DNA of 9,051 bases from Candidatus Bathyarchaeota archaeon (GTDB lineage: Archaea; Thermoproteota; Bathyarchaeia; Bathyarchaeales; B26-1): NCBI GenBank assembly GCA_018396795.1, contig JAGTRH010000021.1, positions 2,831-11,881 of the forward strand, given 5' to 3'. Below, piece by piece: positions 1 through 6,150 of this stretch (its first letter is position 1; each line of letters starts with the position of its first letter). A program made the position numbers and the translations under genes. The notes below the pieces were generated by a model. It was not told the origin of the DNA, ran no database searches, and saw only the letters and a program-made list of their open reading frames with translations.

Positions 1-67
1 AATACTTGTTGCTACACTTATTCTAAAGCCTGAGGGGCTTATGGCGGTTGCAAAAAGGAGGGCATAA
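1..67 (+). CDS. livH: LivH-like ABC transporter permease, C-terminal end only (partial)
   Basis: An open frame (codons from base 2) runs in from the left edge and stops with TAA at 65-67. It encodes about 21 residues: a hydrophobic stretch, then LKPEGL, then a basic tail ending KRRA. A hydrophobic last helix followed by a KPEGL or RPQGL motif is typical of the C-terminus of LivH/LivM-type branched-chain amino-acid permeases; the next gene, LivM, has the same kind of ending (YRPQGLL). With LivM, LivG and LivF following directly, this is most likely the partner permease LivH. The LivM ribosome-binding site lies inside its last codons and only one base separates its stop from the LivM start, so the two are translationally coupled. 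The identification rests on a short tail plus operon context. Confidence 0.72.
   Translation, partial: ILVATLILKPEGLMAVAKRRA
56..61 (+). promoter_or_regulatory. Shine-Dalgarno site for livM
   Basis: AGGAGG, seven bases before the ATG at 69, is a near-perfect match to the anti-Shine-Dalgarno sequence of archaeal 16S rRNA. It decides the livM start: the in-frame TTG at 48 lies upstream of this site and would put it inside the gene. The site is embedded in the last codons of the upstream permease. Confidence 0.8.
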
Positions 68-68
68 C

Positions 69-1031
69 ATGGCCGATCCACTCATGTATTTATTGGATGC
101 GGTCGCATATGCAGGCATATTTGGAACTCTATCTATAAGCCTAAACCTTGAATACGGCTACACGAATTTAGCCAACTTTGGAAAGGTAGCCTTCTTCATG
201 ATAGGTGCTTATGTAACCGCTATCATGAGCAGTCTAAAATATCCGTTTATAATTAGCAGCATATTAGCCATATTAATTACCAGCGTGATAGGTGTTCTAA
301 CGTCTCTCCCTGCTTTAAGGCTTAAGGAGGACTTCCTAGCCATAACAATGATAACATTAGGTGAAGTTATGAAGCTTATCATTAAGAATGAAGGATGGCT
401 TGCTGGAGGTGTTTGGGGTATTTCCGGAATACCGCCACCTATAACAATTCTAGGTTTAACATTTAGAGAAAGGCTTATCATTCAGATAGTTTTAATATAC
501 GGCATTCTCATGATATGTTATTTCATATGTGAGCTCATTGTTAAGTCACCATATGGCAGGGTGCTGAAAACCATAAGAGAGGATGAACTTATAGCATCCA
601 CATATGGGAAGAACGTCTTTAAGTATAAGGTACAGATTTTCGCAGTGGGTTCAGCCATGTCGGGACTTGCGGGAGGCCTATTTGCTCAATATATTGGCAC
701 TGTAAGCCCGTATATGTTTGAACCAACGGTGACATTCACAATATGGATGATGGTGATATTAGGAGGCCCAGCTAACAATTTAGGTGCTATTTTAGGTGCT
801 TTCATGGTTGAGGGGTTTCAAAGGTCTTCAAGATTACTTAAAGACTATTTGAATCTTCCCTTAGACCCAGTGAATCTGCAAGTTATGCTTACAGCTATTT
901 TAGTGATAACAGTTGTATTTTATAGGCCGCAAGGATTATTAAAGGAGAAGATTAGACCCCATGAGAAGACACTACGTAAGATTATGGCGTCCAGGTTTAT
1001 GGAAGTGAAATCATGGATGAGCCGATCTTAA
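69..1031 (+). CDS. livM: Branched-chain amino-acid-type ABC transporter permease LivM
   Basis: A 320-residue integral membrane permease that would pair with the upstream LivH-like protein to form the translocation channel of a HAAT-family importer. Hydrophobic segments cover roughly residues 8-27, 37-56, 60-82, 88-106, 134-157, 188-210, 218-248 and 268-285. The cytoplasmic loop at about 160-188, with PYGRVLKTIREDELIASTYG, is the conserved coupling region that contacts the ATPases. The C-terminus carries FYRPQGLL (284-291), a family hallmark, then a basic tail. The ATG at 69 is chosen over the upstream TTG at 48 because of the strong AGGAGG. The last 19 bases overlap livG. Substrate could be leucine/isoleucine/valine, other amino acids, urea or short amides; the sequence does not decide. 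The periplasmic binding protein is not in view and may lie upstream. Confidence 0.9.
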   Translation: MADPLMYLLDAVAYAGIFGTLSISLNLEYGYTNLANFGKVAFFMIGAYVTAIMSSLKYPFIISSILAILITSVIGVLTSLPALRLKEDFLAITMITLGEVMKLIIKNEGWLAGGVWGISGIPPPITILGLTFRERLIIQIVLIYGILMICYFICELIVKSPYGRVLKTIREDELIASTYGKNVFKYKVQIFAVGSAMSGLAGGLFAQYIGTVSPYMFEPTVTFTIWMMVILGGPANNLGAILGAFMVEGFQRSSRLLKDYLNLPLDPVNLQVMLTAILVITVVFYRPQGLLKEKIRPHEKTLRKIMASRFMEVKSWMSRS

Positions 1032-1768
1032 CTACTGACAACTTAATTAAACAATTTGGAGGTTTAATTGCAGTTAATGGTGTTAACTTAAACATTGAAA
1101 GGGGAGCCGTAGTGGGTCTCATAGGTCCTAATGGTAGTGGAAAGACAACGCTCTTCAACGTTTTAACTGGCGTATATAAGCCGGATTCAGGTAAAGTATT
1201 TTTTAATGGTGAGCGTATAGACGGTTTACAACCTCATCAGATATATCATAAGGGGCTTGTAAGGACTTTCCAAATACCTAGAATACTTCAAAGAATGACA
1301 GTTCTAGACAATTTAATCATGAGCATTAAAAACCCCGGAGAGGGTTTTCTACAAGCATTATTTAAACGTAAACATTGGCTGAAGTTTGAAAACGATGTTA
1401 GGGATAAGGCTTTAGAAATCTTGAAGTTTCTCGGGTTGGAAAAACACTGCTATGTACCTGCTATTGAGCTTTCTGGAGGTCAGATGAAGCTTCTTGAAAT
1501 AGCAAGAGCACTTATATCAGAGCCTAGTATGATACTTCTGGATGAGCCTACTGCAGGTGTTAATCCGGTGCTTGCTAACGATATTTACGTAAAACTTAGA
1601 AAAAATATGGGTGTCACACTTTTCATAGTAGAGCATAGGATAGAGCTTCTCATGGAACATGTTGACAAAGTCCATGTGATGCATCAAGGAAAAATTATAG
1701 CTGAAGGTGAACCCACTGACGTTATAAACAATGAGGACGTGATTAAGGTTTACCTGGGGTCTGTATGA
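1013..1768 (+). CDS. livG: Branched-chain amino-acid-type ABC transporter ATPase LivG
   Basis: A 251-residue cytoplasmic ATP-binding subunit that powers the LivH/LivM channel. All ABC motifs are visible: Walker A GPNGSGKT (38-45), Q-loop Gln87 in RTFQIPR, signature LSGGQ (153-157), Walker B MILLDE with catalytic Glu178, and switch His208 in IVEH. The extended region between Q-loop and signature (about 95-150) and RTFQIPR are typical of LivG rather than LivF. The C-terminus HQGKIIAEGEP and YLG is the usual family ending. It starts inside the livM 3' end with a weak purine-rich site (GGAAGTG at 1001-1007), and its TGA overlaps the livF ATG as ATGA. It is complete, with no missing catalytic residue. 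Livestock of related substrates (amino acids, urea, amides) cannot be separated from sequence alone. Confidence 0.92.
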   Translation: MDEPILTTDNLIKQFGGLIAVNGVNLNIERGAVVGLIGPNGSGKTTLFNVLTGVYKPDSGKVFFNGERIDGLQPHQIYHKGLVRTFQIPRILQRMTVLDNLIMSIKNPGEGFLQALFKRKHWLKFENDVRDKALEILKFLGLEKHCYVPAIELSGGQMKLLEIARALISEPSMILLDEPTAGVNPVLANDIYVKLRKNMGVTLFIVEHRIELLMEHVDKVHVMHQGKIIAEGEPTDVINNEDVIKVYLGSV

Positions 1769-2493
1769 GGATTTTAGAAATTTCAAATTTAACAGCAGGA
1801 TACTGGAAACTACCAGTTATAGAAGACATTTACATAGATTTAGATAATGGATCGATTGTAGCTTTACTTGGACCGAATGGAAGCGGAAAATCTACAGTTC
1901 TAAAGAGTATAATGGGTTTTACAAAGATCTTTAAAGGAAGCATAATTTACAATGGAGTTGACATAACAGGAGCCTCAACCACAAAACTGGCGAGAATGGG
2001 TATAGGTTATGTACCTCAAATTAACAACGTTTTTAGAAGTTTAACCGTTAAAGAGAATCTTGAGATTGGCGCCTACGCTCGGAAAAATGATTTAAACATC
2101 GATGAAATTTTAGAGGTTTTCCCTGAGTTCAAAGCCCTACTGAGTAATAAGGCAGATAGCTTAAGTGGAGGAGAAAGACAACTTCTAGCTATTGCCAGAG
2201 CTCTTATAAGCAATCCTAGACTTCTACTATTAGACGAGCCTACTGCTAGCCTCTCCCCTAAAAATGCTGTAATGGTTTTATCGAAAATACGTGAGATAAA
2301 GAATAGGGGAATACCCGTTTTAATAGCTGAACAGAATGTTCTAAAGACTTTAGAAATATCTGATAAAGCCTATGTGCTTGTTTCTGGAAGATGCATAGCA
2401 TCTGGACCTTCAGAAGAAATACTCAAAAATGAGGATTTAGGTAGACTCTACCTTGGCTTAGACGTTAAAAAAACAGTAAGAGAGACATTATAA
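1765..2493 (+). CDS. livF: Branched-chain amino-acid-type ABC transporter ATPase LivF
   Basis: A 242-residue second ATP-binding subunit, expected to form a heterodimer with LivG on the cytoplasmic face of LivHM. Motifs: Walker A GPNGSGKS (36-43), Q-loop Gln85 in YVPQ, signature LSGGE (133-137), Walker B LLLLDE with Glu158. The switch position is Gln190 (AEQN) instead of His; EQN is normal for LivF, so this is a subfamily marker and not damage. The start overlaps the livG stop by four bases (ATGA), giving translational coupling. It is the last gene of the transporter operon: the next gene follows after 30 bases with its own TATA-like element. Confidence 0.92.
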   Translation: MRILEISNLTAGYWKLPVIEDIYIDLDNGSIVALLGPNGSGKSTVLKSIMGFTKIFKGSIIYNGVDITGASTTKLARMGIGYVPQINNVFRSLTVKENLEIGAYARKNDLNIDEILEVFPEFKALLSNKADSLSGGERQLLAIARALISNPRLLLLDEPTASLSPKNAVMVLSKIREIKNRGIPVLIAEQNVLKTLEISDKAYVLVSGRCIASGPSEEILKNEDLGRLYLGLDVKKTVRETL

Positions 2494-2502
2494 ACCTATA
2501 AG
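2488..2502 (+). promoter_or_regulatory. Putative TATA box for the XPF nuclease gene
   Basis: TTATAAA (2488-2494) and CTATAAG (2496-2502) lie 20-36 bases before the ATG at 2524, which has no Shine-Dalgarno site. The second is at the spacing expected for a leaderless archaeal transcript starting at or near the ATG. The element overlaps the livF stop, so read-through from the liv operon is also possible. Confidence 0.4.
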
Positions 2503-2523
2503 ATTAAGCCATAATAATATAGC

Positions 2524-3219
2524 ATGATGAGGATAATCGTTGACGAGAGGGAGAGGGATTCAGGGGTCCCATCAATATTGAAGGATAAAGGCGTTAGAAT
2601 AGTATATGAGCTTTTAGAAGTTGGCGACTATGTACTTTCAAGCAGAGTCGCTTTTGAACGGAAAACTCTACAAGACTTTATAGCATCTATATTCGATGGG
2701 CGGCTTTTCAAACAGATTAAATCGCTTAAAGACCACTATGAAAAGCCAGTTTTACTACTGGAGGGGGATGTCGCGAGAATAGGCGAGTTTACAACGAAGA
2801 CTAAAGCCGTATTGGGGGCTATGTCAGCTATATCCCTAGGATTTGAAGTACCAGTCCTATACGCGTATGATAGAGTGCAAAGTGCTGAATACATACATAT
2901 CGTGGCTTTAAGACTTCATAGGAGAGGCGAGTCTAAACAGCCGATAACCGTTCCGAAGACCAGTAAGAAGGTCGATGAAAGAGTTAAAGTTTTAACTTCG
3001 ATACCCGGCATTGGACCTACGCTAGCTGAGAGAACACTAGAGAAGTTTGGAAGTCTCAGAAGAGTTTTCAATGCTTCGATAACGGAGCTTATGAAGGTTA
3101 AAGGATTAAATCAGACTAAAGCCGAAGCAATATATCGACTTGTAAACAGTAGCTATACACGAACCATTGAGGAGGGGAGACAAACCAGACTGGATTCTAA
3201 TGCGGGAGAAGAGCCGTAA
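2524..3219 (+). CDS. xpf: XPF/ERCC4-family structure-specific endonuclease (stand-alone nuclease form)
   Basis: Encodes 231 residues. XPF-family nucleases cut 3'-flap, fork and related branched DNA in repair and replication restart. The nuclease domain covers about residues 3-130. The active-site pattern is complete: Asp7-Glu8-Arg9 on the first strand, Gly34-Asp35, then Glu45-Arg46-Lys47 followed by Asp51 (the ERKxxxD motif), and SIFDGRLFKQ at 55-64. A linker (about 133-155) leads to tandem helix-hairpin-helix motifs (IPGIGPTLAERTLEKFG at 160-176; second hairpin about 188-208) that bind DNA. No helicase half is present, unlike euryarchaeal Hef, which fits the short crenarchaeal form that works with PCNA. 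The C-terminal tail has only a degenerate PCNA-binding motif (Gln220-x-x-Leu223 without the aromatic pair). ATG at 2524 or 2527 could be the start; no ribosome site separates them. Confidence 0.92.
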   Translation: MMRIIVDERERDSGVPSILKDKGVRIVYELLEVGDYVLSSRVAFERKTLQDFIASIFDGRLFKQIKSLKDHYEKPVLLLEGDVARIGEFTTKTKAVLGAMSAISLGFEVPVLYAYDRVQSAEYIHIVALRLHRRGESKQPITVPKTSKKVDERVKVLTSIPGIGPTLAERTLEKFGSLRRVFNASITELMKVKGLNQTKAEAIYRLVNSSYTRTIEEGRQTRLDSNAGEEP

Positions 3220-3228
3220 TAGTGAATC

Positions 3229-3241
3229 TTAAAATTAATAA
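3229..3241 (+). promoter_or_regulatory. Putative promoter of tRNA-Gly
   Basis: An A/T-only stretch (TTAAAATTAATAA) begins about 47 bases before the mature tRNA 5' end at 3276. A start site some 25 bases downstream would give a short leader trimmed by RNase P. It lies in the gap between the nuclease stop and the tRNA. Confidence 0.35.
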
Positions 3242-3275
3242 ATCTCTCTGGTACTCTGAAGTTGTTAGAGGCTGA

Positions 3276-3350
3276 GCGGCTGTGGTCTAGTCTGGTTAGG
3301 ATTGAGGCCCCCCAAGCCTCAGATCGCGGGTTCGAATCCCGCCAGCCGCA
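3276..3350 (+). tRNA. tRNA-Gly (anticodon CCC)
   Basis: A full cloverleaf folds by eye. The acceptor stem GCGGCTG (3276-3282) pairs perfectly with CAGCCGC (3343-3349), with discriminator A3350. The D arm is GTCT/GGAT (3285-3288 with 3299-3302) around a loop with GG. The anticodon stem GAGGC (3304-3308) pairs with GCCTC (3316-3320). The T arm GCGGG/CCCGC (3326-3330 with 3338-3342) holds TTCGAAT. The seven-base anticodon loop is CCCCCAA, so the anticodon at 3311-3313 is CCC, reading GGG glycine codons; C2-G71, G3-C70 and A73 suit glycine. Position 33 (base 3310) is C instead of the almost universal T. No intron is seen and CCA is not encoded (CTA follows), as is common in archaea. Confidence 0.93.
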
Positions 3351-3380
3351 CTAAATACTAAGACCTAGCAGAAGCAAAGT

Positions 3381-3395
3381 CCTACAGCATGTAGG
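3381..3395. other. Short inverted repeat between tRNA-Gly and the TIM-barrel gene
   Basis: CCTACA and TGTAGG form a perfect six-base stem around a GCA loop. It lies between the tRNA end (3350) and the convergent minus-strand stop (3465), where transcription from both sides should end. No T-run follows on either strand, so a terminator role is only a guess. The rest of this 114-bp gap shows nothing else. Confidence 0.3.
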
Positions 3396-3464
3396 CTTAA
3401 CTCGCGATTCCATTTATCTTATCTAAATATCGACGATCATTCAAAAGGAGTTAACTAATCTAGT

Positions 3465-4310
3465 TTAGCAGTCTACATGATGGAGAATTTTTTCTATCTG
3501 TCTTTTACATAGAAAAAGGTCTACAGGCCCATAACCAGAGTATATCTCTATAACCAATGGAATCTTATGTTTCTTAACGATGCTCATAAAAGGATTAAAC
3601 TCCAGGTCACCTAATCCCACTATAAGGTTCTTAAATTTAAGGTCTTTCGTCACATCGTTTATATGGATTATATCAACGTAGTCTATGAATTGCGATATGT
3701 AAGATACAATATTGAAGTCTATAGTGGCAGCCGCGGCAACATCCAGACAAATGCCTAAAGACGGCGAACCTATTTTATCGATCACATAGCTTATATCTTC
3801 AGGTCTCCTTAGAATTTTAATTGAGCTTACTTCGCCATTCTCAAGGGAAAGCTTAACATTGTAACTGCCGCATTCATCCATCAAAACTCTACAACTTCTG
3901 ACGATGTCTTCTCTTGAAACATTCTCTTTGAACGACGATGGAGTGACGCTGACAATTGGACATTTAAATAAGAGAGCTGTAGAAATGACTTCACGAATTC
4001 TGGCGACGGATTTTCTAAGCCTTTTATCATCATCTACGAGAAGAGACCCAGCCTCAAAGGAGATTACCTTTATCATGTTGCTTTCAACCCAATGTTTAAG
4101 TTCCTGAACTGCCTCGCCATCTATCGACTTAAGCCTACCAACGCTGTTTCCAATAGTGTATGGTTCATCTATGATTTTGAAAAACTCAACGTCCAGATGC
4201 CGAAAACCCAGAGAATGTATGTCTCTAAGCCAACCGACAAAAGGCTTTTTAATATTATGAGTTGAGGCGGCTATTATGGTTTCCCTCATACTACGGATCA
4301 ACCTCATCAT
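3465..4310 (-). CDS. Sugar phosphate isomerase/epimerase-like TIM-barrel protein
   Basis: Encodes 281 residues, the usual length for this superfamily (AP_endonuc_2/xylose isomerase-like barrels: sugar and inositol isomerases, epimerases, dehydratases, and endonuclease IV). The expected metal ligands appear on successive barrel strands: Glu157 in LSLENG, Asp190 in GICLDV, His216 in IIHINDV, Glu255 in LVIEIY. The GLGDLEF element at 232-238 also matches. The second-shell His that often follows the Asp (DxxH) is Ala here, so the reaction may differ from well-studied members; the substrate is unknown. Starts at codons 1, 2 and 8 are possible; a TATA-like element about 29 bases before codon 1 favours a leaderless start at 4310 or 4307. 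It is unlikely to be an endonuclease IV, which needs more zinc ligands. The next minus-strand gene upstream is a distant relative, 188 bases away. Confidence 0.78.
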   Translation of the reverse strand: MMRLIRSMRETIIAASTHNIKKPFVGWLRDIHSLGFRHLDVEFFKIIDEPYTIGNSVGRLKSIDGEAVQELKHWVESNMIKVISFEAGSLLVDDDKRLRKSVARIREVISTALLFKCPIVSVTPSSFKENVSREDIVRSCRVLMDECGSYNVKLSLENGEVSSIKILRRPEDISYVIDKIGSPSLGICLDVAAAATIDFNIVSYISQFIDYVDIIHINDVTKDLKFKNLIVGLGDLEFNPFMSIVKKHKIPLVIEIYSGYGPVDLFLCKRQIEKILHHVDC

Positions 4311-4335
4311 ATCCCTGCAAGTTCTAATCTAGAGG

Positions 4336-4343
4336 AAATATTC
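4336..4343 (-). promoter_or_regulatory. Putative TATA box for the TIM-barrel gene at 3465-4310
   Basis: On the minus strand this reads GAATATTT, centred about 29 bases before the ATG at 4310. No convincing Shine-Dalgarno site precedes the ATG, which suits a leaderless or near-leaderless message. Confidence 0.35.
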
Positions 4344-4482
4344 TACATTTCTACAATAATAGTTTTTGTGAAGAAGACCGGTAGGCTATAGGCTCTTCTA
4401 AAAATTGACGGCTGATCTTGTAAACCGACCTTAGAAACGTTAGACTCAAACGAACTTAACATGGTGAAGGTTTGCGTATTAC

Positions 4483-4493
4483 CAAAAAAGAAG
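4483..4493 (-). terminator. T-rich terminator after the isomerase-like gene
   Basis: Just past the minus-strand stop at 4499, the minus strand reads CTTCTTTTTTGG. A short run of T directly after a stop codon is the usual intrinsic termination signal in archaea; no hairpin is needed or seen. The remaining gap up to 4335 has no recognisable feature. Confidence 0.5.
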
Positions 4494-4498
4494 AGGGA

Positions 4499-5605
4499 TT
4501 ACTGATTTATGAGGCCTTTGATATAATGTAATATTCTAGCTTGATCACCAGTGTCTCTGATCTTCTCAAATTCATCTTTTGAGCCGTATATGGCTAGGGC
4601 TTTCTTGTAGAAGTTTGCGAAGAACTCCTTGGAAAGTCTTAATGCCTCAACGGGATCCATTCTATACGAGAATTGATCAAGCACCATCCAGCCGTTATAT
4701 CCTACATCTATAGCGGCATAGAGGAAGTCTATAAACGCCCAGAAGTCTCCCGTACCTACTATACGGTCTTCATCGTTGCTGTGTGTTTTAGCGGTGTTTA
4801 TGTGGAAGGCTGCTAGCGGTACTTCAAATTTCTTCGCTGCGTATACTGTAAACGCTGGCTCTACGGCATACATCAATTCGTGACCATAATCTATGGTTAT
4901 GCCCATCACTTTAGAATCAAGCTCCCTATTTATAGACTTCGCTAGAAGCAGTGCAAATTGAGAAGTAGGGATTATCATGTTCCCTTCTTTAGGCTCTTTA
5001 ATCTTAGCCTCTACTGAAAACGTTAAGCCAAGCTGTTTAGCCCGCTTAGCAATGGTTAAACATCCTTCATAAAGCCAATCCAGCCTTTTACCATAATCGA
5101 CTTCTAGACTGTAATCCCAACCATCTTGACCAGGCCATAGAGAAGCAACATCTGTCTTTAACTGCTTTGCTATTTCTAAGCTTTCAAGAATATTATTTAA
5201 CGCGTCCTCCCTAAGACGTGTATCTGGATTTGTTAAAGTTCCAAGCTTCCACTTCGGAAAACCCGATAGGTCTAACGCTAAACCAGCAGGCTTTAATTTT
5301 AATTCACCCATGTACTCTTCAGCTTCATTTACAAGATTCCAATCGACTGTATAATCGGATTTTACGAACTGAGCATTTATCAGAGCCGCCCCCTCTATGC
5401 CAGCCTCATGGATGCGTTTGAGTTTAGATTTTAAGTCGGACGGCATTTCTGGGAAGTATCCAGTTCTATTGAATCTATCTGAGAAGTCTCCGGCGGCCCA
5501 GACTCCAGCTCCGAATTTAATATCGAATTCTTTGAAAAACTCGTCGATTTGAGAACCAGTTATAAAACCTTTAAATTTAGAAAGCTTTTCTGAAAAATCC
5601 CTCAT
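4499..5605 (-). CDS. L-rhamnose isomerase-like/xylose isomerase-like TIM-barrel sugar isomerase
   Basis: Encodes 368 residues from the ATG at 5605, predicted to be a cytoplasmic aldose-ketose isomerase. Key residues fit the L-rhamnose isomerase-type site: Glu199 with Lys201 (VEAKIKEP), Asp239 with His242 (IDYGHE), His268 (FHIN), an acidic patch at 278-280, and Asp310 (VLDQF). LWPGQDGWDY at 156-165 is a strong family block; FGAGVWAAGDFSDRF at 31-45 resembles the N-terminus of these enzymes. The frame is open to an ATG at 5674, but the extra 23 residues are hydrophobic and unlike the family, overlap the moaC start and would cross the promoter, so 5605 is preferred. The substrate could be rhamnose, another deoxysugar or a ketose; sequence alone does not decide. 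It shares a divergent promoter region with moaC. Confidence 0.8.
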   Translation of the reverse strand: MRDFSEKLSKFKGFITGSQIDEFFKEFDIKFGAGVWAAGDFSDRFNRTGYFPEMPSDLKSKLKRIHEAGIEGAALINAQFVKSDYTVDWNLVNEAEEYMGELKLKPAGLALDLSGFPKWKLGTLTNPDTRLREDALNNILESLEIAKQLKTDVASLWPGQDGWDYSLEVDYGKRLDWLYEGCLTIAKRAKQLGLTFSVEAKIKEPKEGNMIIPTSQFALLLAKSINRELDSKVMGITIDYGHELMYAVEPAFTVYAAKKFEVPLAAFHINTAKTHSNDEDRIVGTGDFWAFIDFLYAAIDVGYNGWMVLDQFSYRMDPVEALRLSKEFFANFYKKALAIYGSKDEFEKIRDTGDQARILHYIKGLINQ

Positions 5606-5630
5606 CACGATCAGAATAACTTCCCAAGCA

Positions 5631-5646
5631 AGTAAATATAAATTAG
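5631..5646. promoter_or_regulatory. Divergent promoter between the sugar isomerase gene and moaC
   Basis: The only strong A/T block in this 67-bp gap, TAAATATAAATT (5633-5644), reads as a TATA-like element on both strands. It lies about 33 bases before the isomerase ATG (5605, minus) and about 35 before the moaC ATG (5673, plus). Both genes would have very short leaders, and neither has a clear Shine-Dalgarno site. Confidence 0.5.
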
Positions 5647-5672
5647 ACGGTTTCAAGTTTAGAATTAATAAC

Positions 5673-6125
5673 ATGGGCGTTGAAATGGTTGATATAACCG
5701 GTAAAAAGGAGGTTTATAGGGAGGCTGAAGCCCAGGGACTTATCATACTTAAACCTGAAACAGTATCCGCCATCAAGGAGGGGAAAATCCCGAAGGGAGA
5801 TGTAATATCAGCCGCTCAACTCGCAGCCATAAACGCGGTTAAGAAAACCCCGGATTTAATACTGTTGGCTCATCCAATAGCCTCAATAACGTCTATAGAT
5901 GTTAAGCTTAAGGTGGCTGAAAACGGCGTTAAAGCGACTGTAACAGTTAAATCTGTAGCTAAAACCGGAGTCGAGCTTGAAGCCCTCGTAGGTGTTACGA
6001 CCGCGCTACTCACGATTTTCGACATGTGTAAACAGTTTGAGAAAGATGAAAACGGACAATACCCCCTTACGAGAATAACAGACATAAGGGTTACCAGAAA
6101 GAAGAAAATGGAGAGAGAAGAGTGA
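5673..6125 (+). CDS. moaC: Cyclic pyranopterin monophosphate synthase MoaC
   Basis: Encodes 150 residues, the normal size for MoaC, which converts the 3',8-cyclo-GTP made by MoaA into cyclic pyranopterin monophosphate, an early step of molybdenum/tungsten cofactor synthesis. Signature blocks: MVDITGK near the N-terminus; KGDVISAAQLAAINAVK (41-57); LLAHPI with His67 (CHP in most bacterial proteins, AHP here); KTGVELEALVGV (97-108) with Glu101 and Glu103; and FDMCK (116-120) containing catalytic-type Asp117 and Lys120. The C-terminus is basic and lacks the GGKSG tail seen in bacterial forms. The ATG at 5685 (MVDITG) is a possible alternative start. No other cofactor gene is adjacent; its partners must be elsewhere. 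Its stop faces that of the dehydrogenase 25 bases away. Confidence 0.93.
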   Translation: MGVEMVDITGKKEVYREAEAQGLIILKPETVSAIKEGKIPKGDVISAAQLAAINAVKKTPDLILLAHPIASITSIDVKLKVAENGVKATVTVKSVAKTGVELEALVGVTTALLTIFDMCKQFEKDENGQYPLTRITDIRVTRKKKMEREE

Positions 6126-6150
6126 TTAAAAGTTATCGTGTAGAGACTTA

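Noticed and set aside
2332..2337. Missing switch histidine in the second transporter ATPase (Gln190).
   Set aside because: Gln at this place (AEQN) is normal for the LivF subfamily and does not signal an inactive protein.
4460..4504. ATG-started 14-codon plus-strand frame (MVKVCVLPKKKRDY).
   Set aside because: Very short, runs into the end of the isomerase gene, and its A-rich part is explained by the T-rich terminator on the other strand.
5870..6085. Minus-strand open frame opposite moaC.
   Set aside because: moaC is unmistakable in the other strand; the antisense frame has low-complexity Ser/Thr/Val composition typical of shadows.
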